Below, in pieces: positions 5,335 through 10,651 of a stretch of DNA of 10,651 bases. A program made the translations under genes and the position numbers. The first letter of the stretch is position 1; the number at the start of each line of letters is the position of its first letter. This DNA is from JBGYPP01 sp041838515 (GTDB lineage: Bacteria; Bacillota; Clostridia; Lachnospirales; Lachnospiraceae), in assembly GCA_041838515.1 (NCBI GenBank), contig JBGYPP010000024.1, forward strand, positions 1-10,651, written 5' to 3'. The notes below the pieces were generated by a model. The model had not been told where the DNA came from and searched no databases. It saw only the letters and a list, made by a program, of their open reading frames with translations.

Positions 5335-6496
5335 AGTGTCCGTCTTTCCCCTCAAAAGCCCTCTTTCTATCCCTGCCTGCAGCTTTGTCCGACCAACTGC
5401 GCCCCTGGCCTCCCTGCTGGCCGCCGTTTTTGCCTCCGCCAAACTGCCTGTGGCCGCCGGCCGGCCTGCCCTGTGCAGACTCCTTCTGGCCCCGGCCGCT
5501 CCTGGCCTCTCCTCCGGCCCAGGGCTTCTCTGCGCCTGTCTGATGCCGGTTTTGCCTGGCCGGCTTCTCCCTCCTGGGAGGCCTGGCCTCACCGCCCTGT
5601 TCCTGCCTCTCCTGCCTCTCAAGCTGCTCCAGCCGGGACAGCTCCTCCAGGCCGGCCGGGTTCTCCTCCCTGCGGGGCCGCCGTCCCCTGCCCACAAATT
5701 CCAGCTGGGAGGCCTCGTATTCCCTTACCTCCCTGTTTTCTCCGGTGTCCACCTTCACCTTGACCCTCTGGCGCAGCACATTGACATGGATGACCTCTCC
5801 CTCCACGCCCTGGGCATCTCTGGCTAAAGCGCCTATGGGTGGCAGCGTCTTATTCAGCTCCTCATAAGTCTCCTGCTCATGGGTCAGACAGCACATCAAT
5901 CGGCCGCATACCCCGGAGATCTTGCCGGGATTGAGGGAGAGATTCTGCTCCTTGGCCATCTTGATGGACACGGGCAGGAAATTGGACAGATGCTTATGGC
6001 AGCACAGGGGACGGCCGCACATGCCTATGCCGCCTATCATCTTGGTTTCATCCCGCACGCCCACCTGCCTTAGCTCTATGCGGGTGCGAAACAGCCCAGC
6101 CAGATCCTTGACCAGCTCCCGAAAATCCACCCGTCCGTCAGCGGTGAAATAGAACAAAAGTTTGCTATTGTCAAAGGTGCATTCCGCATCGATCAGCTTC
6201 ATCTTCAGGCCGTGGTCGGCTATCTTTTGCCGGCACATGGCCATGGCCTCCTTTTCCCTGCGGCGGTTGGCCTCAGCCCTCTCCACATCCTCCGGCGTGG
6301 CCAGGCGGACTATGGGCTTGAGAGCATGGGGGATTTGCTCTTCCGGCAGATCCTGTATATCCGAAACCGCCGTGCCCAGCTCCAGCCCCCGGGAGGTTTC
6401 CACCACCAGCTTGTCCCCCCTGGCCACATGGTTCTCTCCGGGATCAAAGAAATAGATTTTGCCGGCTATCTTAAAACGCACGCCTACGATTTTCAT
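5324..6496 (-). CDS. ricT: RicT/YaaT, PSP1-domain protein with long Arg/Gly/Gln-rich tail
   Basis: A 390-residue PSP1-family protein, usually annotated as a stage 0 sporulation or regulatory iron-sulfur protein. In Bacillus RicT, with RicA and RicF, binds iron-sulfur clusters, works with RNase Y in mRNA maturation and affects sporulation and biofilm development. The PSP1 core covers residues 1 to about 268. Six cysteines in two clusters, CGRPLCC (160-166) and CGRLMCC (197-203), match the conserved cluster-binding set. The last 120 residues or so (from about 269) are a low-complexity tail rich in Arg, Gly, Gln and Glu that Bacillus RicT (about 275 residues) lacks. The ATG at 6496 is chosen because AAGGAG lies 8 nt upstream; a TTG at 6502 fits less well. 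It follows holB by 20 nt and overlaps trmN6. Confidence 0.94.
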   Translation of the reverse strand: MKIVGVRFKIAGKIYFFDPGENHVARGDKLVVETSRGLELGTAVSDIQDLPEEQIPHALKPIVRLATPEDVERAEANRRREKEAMAMCRQKIADHGLKMKLIDAECTFDNSKLLFYFTADGRVDFRELVKDLAGLFRTRIELRQVGVRDETKMIGGIGMCGRPLCCHKHLSNFLPVSIKMAKEQNLSLNPGKISGVCGRLMCCLTHEQETYEELNKTLPPIGALARDAQGVEGEVIHVNVLRQRVKVKVDTGENREVREYEASQLEFVGRGRRPRREENPAGLEELSRLEQLERQERQEQGGEARPPRREKPARQNRHQTGAEKPWAGGEARSGRGQKESAQGRPAGGHRQFGGGKNGGQQGGQGRSWSDKAAGRDRKRAFEGKDGHYGN

Positions 6497-6516
6497 GTCC
6501 AAAGCTCCTTCCCCAG

Positions 6517-7509
6517 CTATCCCTTTTCCCGTATTTCCAAAAAGAGCAGTTCCATGGCCAATTTGGCCTGCACATTGGCCCGCAGGCGGATTTTGGCCTT
6601 TTCTATGGCCTGCAAAACCTCTTCCAGACCACCATAGCTGCTGCGCTTGGCCGCCTCGGATATGGAGGGCAGCTCATCCTTGAAGATCACGCCGCCCCCG
6701 TCCTGGGTGGCCTTAAACAGCAGCACGTCCCTGTACCAGGCGGCCATCATATCCAAGTATTCATCCATACCCAGCCGCCCGTCCTCCATCTGCCCCACGG
6801 CGGCCATGATTTCCGTCACATCCATCTCCCGTCCATGCTTGGCCAGGGCTATGGCATGCTGCCGCAGCTGTTCAAAATCCTCATTCCGGGCCAGATCCTT
6901 GGCCCTGCCCACATTGCCCCGGGCAAAAGCCGCGCACACCGCCGCCTTGTAATCCGGCACGCCCAGATTTTCCATCAGATGGGCCTTGAGGCGGCCTTCA
7001 GGCACCGGTTTCATCAATAGCTGCACGCAGCGGCTCTGCACTGTGGGCAATATGGTGTGGGCGCTGTCAGCCAGCAGCAGTATGACCACATAATCCGGCG
7101 GCTCCTCCAGCGTCTTTAACAGCGCATTCTGCGCCTGGACCGTCATTTTCTGCGCCTCCGGCACTATATATATCTTGTACGGGCCGCTGTACGGCTTGAT
7201 ATGCACATCCTGGGAAATCTGCTCCCGCACCTCCTCCACGCTGATGGTGCCAGGCTTCTCCCTGTGCAGGGTGATGATGTCCGGATGGTTCTTGCTCAGA
7301 GCCTGCCGGCAGGAATGGCATTCCTGACAGGGATTTAGACGGCTTTGCTGGCACTGGAGCGCCATGGCAAAGACCCTGGCCACGAACTCCTTGCCACTGG
7401 ATTTTTCTCCGCAAAACAAATAGGCATGGGAATTTTTGCCCGATGCCAAAATATTGCGAAAATGCTCTTTCATGGCCTCCTGGCCGACTATATCCTCAAA
7501 ACGCGCCAC
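6517..7509 (-). CDS. holB: DNA polymerase III subunit delta prime
   Basis: A 330-residue clamp-loader subunit of the AAA+ family, the non-hydrolysing partner that helps load the sliding clamp onto DNA. Visible features are FEDIVGQEAMKEHF near the start, a P-loop CGEKSSGKE (33-41), four zinc-binding cysteines (53, 61, 64, 67), the sensor region QAQNALLKTLEEPP (125-138) and the SRC motif (159-161). The Walker B segment reads YIVPEAQKM, lacking the usual DEA; loss of catalytic residues is normal for delta prime. The start codon is GTG at 7509, with a GGGGAG ribosome binding site 6 nt before it. It lies between yaaR (13 nt upstream) and ricT, the same order as in Bacillus. Confidence 0.95.
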   Translation of the reverse strand: MARFEDIVGQEAMKEHFRNILASGKNSHAYLFCGEKSSGKEFVARVFAMALQCQQSRLNPCQECHSCRQALSKNHPDIITLHREKPGTISVEEVREQISQDVHIKPYSGPYKIYIVPEAQKMTVQAQNALLKTLEEPPDYVVILLLADSAHTILPTVQSRCVQLLMKPVPEGRLKAHLMENLGVPDYKAAVCAAFARGNVGRAKDLARNEDFEQLRQHAIALAKHGREMDVTEIMAAVGQMEDGRLGMDEYLDMMAAWYRDVLLFKATQDGGGVIFKDELPSISEAAKRSSYGGLEEVLQAIEKAKIRLRANVQAKLAMELLFLEIREKG

Positions 7510-7522
7510 GCAGCACTCCCCC

Positions 7523-7963
7523 CTAGGTGAACAAATCCAAAAGCAGTCCCCGTATCTCGCCTATCTTGGCCAATATGGCCAGATTGTCCTTCTCCTCTTT
7601 CATCAATTCCTGCGCCAGCTGGTCCAAATTCTCATCCACCAGCCGCACTATGCCATATACTCTATGCCGCCCCTTCCTGTCCAGAAAATTTTCCCGGGCA
7701 AAGGAATGGGAGCGGTTGATGATCTCATTCATAAACTCCTTGACCAGGCTGCGGTAATGCCGCATGTCCTTGACATCCCGCCTCTTGGCCAGCTGGTTGC
7801 CCTCCTCCTGTATCCTGTCCATCAGCAGGGCCAGCTTGGTCTGCAATTCCGATTCCTGTATGCGGCTGGCCAGGGCAAAGCGGAAATCCTCCTCCGCCGG
7901 ACGGGCGGCTTTGCCCTCTGGCGCCTGCAGCTGTCCCGCTCCGGTTATGGCTTTGATATCCAT
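7523..7963 (-). CDS. yaaR: YaaR family protein (DUF327)
   Basis: A 146-residue, mostly helical, charged protein of the YaaR/DUF327 family, of normal length. The conserved core is visible: RDVKDMRHYRSLVKEFMNEI (62-81) followed by a DRKGRHRVYGIVRLVDENLD segment and a helical C-terminus. The role of the family is not known; it almost always sits next to holB and ricT in Bacillota. The ATG at 7963 has AAGGAGG 6 nt upstream. The kinase-like gene upstream ends 15 nt before it and holB starts 13 nt after it, so it is an internal operon gene. No membrane segment or signal peptide is present. Confidence 0.93.
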   Translation of the reverse strand: MDIKAITGAGQLQAPEGKAARPAEEDFRFALASRIQESELQTKLALLMDRIQEEGNQLAKRRDVKDMRHYRSLVKEFMNEIINRSHSFARENFLDRKGRHRVYGIVRLVDENLDQLAQELMKEEKDNLAILAKIGEIRGLLLDLFT

Positions 7964-7978
7964 GCCCCGCCTCCTTTT

Positions 7979-8560
7979 TCACGCCCCTATGCCCAAATTC
8001 TCCAATACCTCCGCCATGCAGGCGGACAAATCTCTATTTTCAAAACGGCGCTCTATGCCCAGCGCCTGCAGCTTCTCCGGAGCAAAATCCTCCTCATCGG
8101 CCAGATACCGCCGGCACAACTCCCTGTAATCCGGCCTGGCCTGGCCCTTTTCCCTGTCTATGGCCCTTTGCAGCCGCATCCCGTCCTCCAGATCTATCCA
8201 GATTGGAAACATGTGTTCTTTTCCGAAATATGCGGCCATGGAAGCAAAGGACTCCGGCGTGCCTATCAGCAACGCATCCCTCTCCCTGGGGGGCAAGCTT
8301 CCGTCATCCACCAGAAAATACCGCCAAAGCCCATGAATGGTCTGGTATTCCCTGGATTCCACCACCAGGCCCCCGGCCTCCAGGCGGGCAAATTCGGCCT
8401 CATCTACAAAATGGTACTCCACGCCCTGCGCCTCCCCATGCCGCATGGGCCGGGTGGTATAGGGCAGCACGGGGGCAAAAGCCCCCGTACCCAACAAGGC
8501 CTTATACAAGGTATCCTTTCCTGATGCGCTCTTGCCCATCAGGCAGACAATTCTGCCCAT
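7979..8560 (-). CDS. Guanylate-kinase-like nucleoside/nucleotide kinase
   Basis: A 193-residue P-loop kinase. The ATP-binding loop GKSASGKD (9-16), the GMP-binding-type motif TTRPMRHGE (35-43), YHF (49-51) and an ESREYQTIHG segment (68-77) match the plan of guanylate kinase. The loop (GKSASGKDT rather than GPSGAGKGT) and the later HGLWRYFLVDDG are atypical. I therefore call it Gmk-like and do not assign the symbol gmk. Expected role is phosphorylation of GMP or a related nucleotide with ATP. In Bacillus this position between yaaO and yaaR holds tmk, thymidylate kinase. The ATG at 8560 lies 6 nt after the pyruvate kinase stop, with a modest GAGGTG ribosome binding site inside the end of that gene, so it is probably co-translated. 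Confidence 0.82.
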   Translation of the reverse strand: MGRIVCLMGKSASGKDTLYKALLGTGAFAPVLPYTTRPMRHGEAQGVEYHFVDEAEFARLEAGGLVVESREYQTIHGLWRYFLVDDGSLPPRERDALLIGTPESFASMAAYFGKEHMFPIWIDLEDGMRLQRAIDREKGQARPDYRELCRRYLADEEDFAPEKLQALGIERRFENRDLSACMAEVLENLGIGA

Positions 8561-8566
8561 AGGCGC

Positions 8567-9988
8567 TTACACCTCTACCGCCCTGAGCATATTGGTGGTG
8601 CCGCTTACTCCCAAGGGCATGCCGGCTGTGATGACCACCACATCCCCCTTGTGCACATATCCCTTGGCCAGGGCCTCTTCCACCGCCCGGGCAAAGAGCT
8701 TCTCCGCATCCTTCTCCTCTTGCAGAATCAGAGGACGCACGCCCCAGAGGAGATTGAGCTGATTGGCCACCCTCTCATTCAGGGCGCAGCCTATGATGGC
8801 GCAGCCGGGCTTGTACTTGGATATGGCCTCGGCCGTGGAGCCGGACATGGTGACGGTGATAATGGTCTTGGCTTTCAAATCCATGGCCGTTGCACAGGTG
8901 GCATGGGCTATGGCATCGGTGATATTGCTCTTAATGGCCTTGTCCTCAGCATAGGTCCGGGCCAGCCGGCGGCGGTAGTCTATATCCGCCTCCGTCTTTT
9001 TAGCGATCAGCGCCATGGTGGCCACAGCCTCCACCGGATACTTGCCGGCAGCCGTTTCACCGGAGAGCATAATGGCCGTGGTGCCGTCATATATGGCATT
9101 GGCCACATCCGTCGCCTCGGCGCGGGTGGGCCGGGGATTCTTCATCATGGAATCCAGCATCTGGGTGGCGGTGATCACATGCTTGCCGGCGGCATTTGCC
9201 ATCTTGATCAGCTTCTTTTGCAGGCCCGGCACATCCTCCAGCGGCACCTCCACGCCCAGATCGCCCCTGGCCACCATAATGCCGTCAGACACCTCCAGTA
9301 TGGACTCTATATTGTCCACACCCTGCATATTCTCAATTTTTGAAATAATCTTGATATTCGAGTTATTTTCCTTTAACAGGGCGCGTATGGCCAGGACATC
9401 CTCCGCGCTGCGCACAAAGGAGGCGGCTATATAATCAAAGCCCATCTCTATGCCAAAGAGTATGTCCGCCCTGTCCTTGTCACTCAGATAGGGCATAGAC
9501 AATACGGCGCCGGGCGCATTGATGCCCTTGTGGTTGGATACGCGGCCCCCGTTCATAACACGGCAGCGTATGTCGCCGCCCTCCACAGCCAGCACCTCCA
9601 TGCCTATCAGACCATCATCTATCAGTATGCGGCTGCCTGGCTGCACATCCCGGCACAGCTCCTTATAGCTGATCGTAGCCCTGCCGGCATCTCCGGCCAC
9701 CTCCTCACAGGTGAGGACGAACTCCTGGCCCTTTTCCAACTCCACCGCGCCCTCGGCAAATTTGCCCAGGCGTATCTCCGGCCCCTTGGTATCCAGCAGC
9801 GCGCCTATAGAAAATCCCATCTCCCGGCGCACCTGGTCAAACATCCGGTACTTGGCCGCCTGCTCCTCATGATCCCCATGGGAGAAATTGAACCGGGCCA
9901 CATCCATGCCGGCGGACATCAGCTCCCGCAGAATCTCCGGATCCGTGCTGGCCGGCCCTAGGGTACAAACAATTTTGGTCTTGCGCAT
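8567..9988 (-). CDS. pyk: Pyruvate kinase
   Basis: A 473-residue glycolytic enzyme that transfers phosphate from phosphoenolpyruvate to ADP, giving pyruvate and ATP. Family motifs are all present: ARFNFSHG with substrate-binding Arg32, Asn34 and Ser36; LLDTKGPEIR (64-73); the signature IKIISKIENMQG with catalytic Lys217 and metal ligand Glu219; ARGDLGVE (240-247); and TATQMLDSM (273-281). The C-terminal domain (from about 345) is complete and ends at ITAGMPLGVSGTTNMLRAVEV, without the extra PEP-utiliser-like domain found in Bacillus pyruvate kinase. The ATG at 9988 has AAGGAG 6 nt upstream. It lies between the decarboxylase and the Gmk-like gene, an insertion compared with Bacillus. The 75-bp gap before it shows no convincing promoter or terminator. 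Confidence 0.98.
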   Translation of the reverse strand: MRKTKIVCTLGPASTDPEILRELMSAGMDVARFNFSHGDHEEQAAKYRMFDQVRREMGFSIGALLDTKGPEIRLGKFAEGAVELEKGQEFVLTCEEVAGDAGRATISYKELCRDVQPGSRILIDDGLIGMEVLAVEGGDIRCRVMNGGRVSNHKGINAPGAVLSMPYLSDKDRADILFGIEMGFDYIAASFVRSAEDVLAIRALLKENNSNIKIISKIENMQGVDNIESILEVSDGIMVARGDLGVEVPLEDVPGLQKKLIKMANAAGKHVITATQMLDSMMKNPRPTRAEATDVANAIYDGTTAIMLSGETAAGKYPVEAVATMALIAKKTEADIDYRRRLARTYAEDKAIKSNITDAIAHATCATAMDLKAKTIITVTMSGSTAEAISKYKPGCAIIGCALNERVANQLNLLWGVRPLILQEEKDAEKLFARAVEEALAKGYVHKGDVVVITAGMPLGVSGTTNMLRAVEV

Positions 9989-10063
9989 CCCTCTCTCCTT
10001 TTCCTAAAACCAAACAATAGGATATGTATGTAAATTCCCGGATGTCCTCTGTTTTCCCTCCGC

Positions 10064-10651
10064 TCAGACCACAGGTATCAGCGGAGCCTGGGCTGCCCCC
10101 TCCAGACCCTGGGGCCACAACCCTGCGCCAAGATAAGCCTCCAATACGCCTATGGCCGCCTGATCTATCTCCTCCCCCGGCGCCAGCAGGGGTACGCCCG
10201 GAGGGTAGGGCGTGATACAGCGGGCGCAGATACGGCCTGCAGACCGGGCCAGCGCCACCAGCCGCCCCGGCGCATCCCAGGCGGCCTCCAGAGCCATGCG
10301 CCCGGCCGGCCTCAGCCCCCACCAGGAGCCAAGCCCGGAGGGCGGCGCTGCATCCTCCAGCCGGGCATCTATCTCCAGCAAGGCCCGGACCAGCCGCCCA
10401 TAAGCCGCCTCTCCGTCAGCCAGCGTAAACATGGCCAGCGCAAAGTCCGGCCCTGCCATCTCCAGCTGCAAGCCGTAATCATTCCATAGCATATCATAGA
10501 ACCGCTTGCCCGACAAATGGGTTTTTCTCGTGGATATCAGCAGTTTCCCCCTATCCTGCGCCGCCTCCCCCAGGCCGGGAAAGGCCAGATGGCGGCAGGA
10601 AGCCAGGGCCTGCGCCATCTCCTCCCACAGACGGGCAAATTCCCCAAAAGC
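10064..10651 (-). CDS. Orn/Lys/Arg-type PLP decarboxylase, C-terminal part (cut by window edge)
   Basis: The frame is open from the right edge to the stop at 10066-10064, giving the last 195 residues; the start and the PLP-binding domain are outside the window. The segment ITPYPPGVPLLAPGEEID is the hallmark of the C-terminal domain of Orn/Lys/Arg decarboxylases, which make polyamines or their precursors (putrescine, cadaverine, agmatine) and CO2. The substrate cannot be told from this part. Bacillus yaaO, a protein of this family, also lies just before the tmk-yaaQ-yaaR-holB block, which supports the assignment. An internal ATG at 10618 is not the start, since the frame continues upstream (AFGEFARLWEE) to the edge. 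Confidence 0.88.
   Translation of the reverse strand, partial: AFGEFARLWEEMAQALASCRHLAFPGLGEAAQDRGKLLISTRKTHLSGKRFYDMLWNDYGLQLEMAGPDFALAMFTLADGEAAYGRLVRALLEIDARLEDAAPPSGLGSWWGLRPAGRMALEAAWDAPGRLVALARSAGRICARCITPYPPGVPLLAPGEEIDQAAIGVLEAYLGAGLWPQGLEGAAQAPLIPVV

Noticed and set aside
5335..5697. N-terminal extension of the TrmN6 frame by 121 residues
   Set aside because: It lies under the ricT tail, is Arg/Gly/Pro-rich and unlike the family; the family's N-terminus starts at 5334.
4408..5827. Long plus-strand open frames (up to 295 codons) antisense to rsmI, trmN6 and ricT
   Set aside because: Composition artefacts over strongly supported genes; no ribosome binding sites or family motifs.
7377..7413. 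Degenerate Walker motifs in HolB as a sign of a broken gene
   Set aside because: Delta prime is normally catalytically inactive, and the rest of the protein is full length with all four zinc cysteines.
7436..8524. Plus-strand open frame of 362 codons antisense to holB, yaaR and the Gmk-like gene
   Set aside because: Shadow of GC-rich minus-strand codons; it crosses several well-supported genes, has Gln/Leu/Pro-rich composition and no recognisable domain.
9989..10063. Promoter for pyk in the gap after the decarboxylase (TATCCT-like -10)
   Set aside because: No acceptable -35 at a proper distance; transcription probably continues from upstream.

Overview
The window looks like a chromosomal piece of a GC-rich member of the Clostridia, most likely a Lachnospiraceae relative. 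The evidence is the strong AAGGAGG-type ribosome binding sites, the conserved Bacillota gene block yaaR-holB-ricT-trmN6-rsmI, and the pairing of a decarboxylase upstream with a guanylate-kinase-like gene where Bacillus has tmk. Every gene I can support lies on the minus strand, so transcription runs from right to left. The long plus-strand open frames are shadows caused by GC-rich codon use.

Region by region, in transcription order. (A) 10651-10064: C-terminal part of an Orn/Lys/Arg-type PLP decarboxylase. (B) 9988-8567: pyruvate kinase. (C) 8560-3717: the conserved block, made of a guanylate-kinase-like P-loop kinase, yaaR, holB (DNA polymerase III delta prime), ricT/yaaT (PSP1 protein with an unusually long Arg/Gly/Gln tail), trmN6-like methyltransferase and rsmI. 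Spacings are short or overlapping, so it reads as one operon. The Bacillus genes yabA and yazA are absent. (D) 3715-2680: lrgA-lrgB, coupled to rsmI, ending at an intrinsic terminator at 2630-2607. (E) 2456-349: a separate unit with a near-consensus sigma-A promoter (TTGACA, 17 bp, TAATAT) driving padR, a HAAS-domain (DUF1700-like) membrane protein and a DUF4097 protein with a regularly spaced Ser-Gly repeat. (F) 348-1: a non-coding stretch with a long hairpin (216-172), then the left tip of an insertion sequence of probable IS3/IS150 type, whose transposase runs off the window edge.

Functionally, B-C combine central metabolism (pyruvate kinase), nucleotide metabolism, replication (holB), RNA handling (ricT) and tRNA/rRNA methylation. 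LrgAB homologues in other Bacillota move pyruvate, so pyk upstream and lrgAB downstream of the block may be a metabolic link. The padR unit is a self-contained, probably autoregulated envelope module.

I do not see a clearly new biological system. The observations most worth following are: the insertion-sequence tip that can fold into a 15-bp RNA hairpin burying the transposase ribosome binding site; the periodic DUF4097 repeat in a PadR/HAAS module; the Gmk-like enzyme in the tmk slot; and the long RicT tail.
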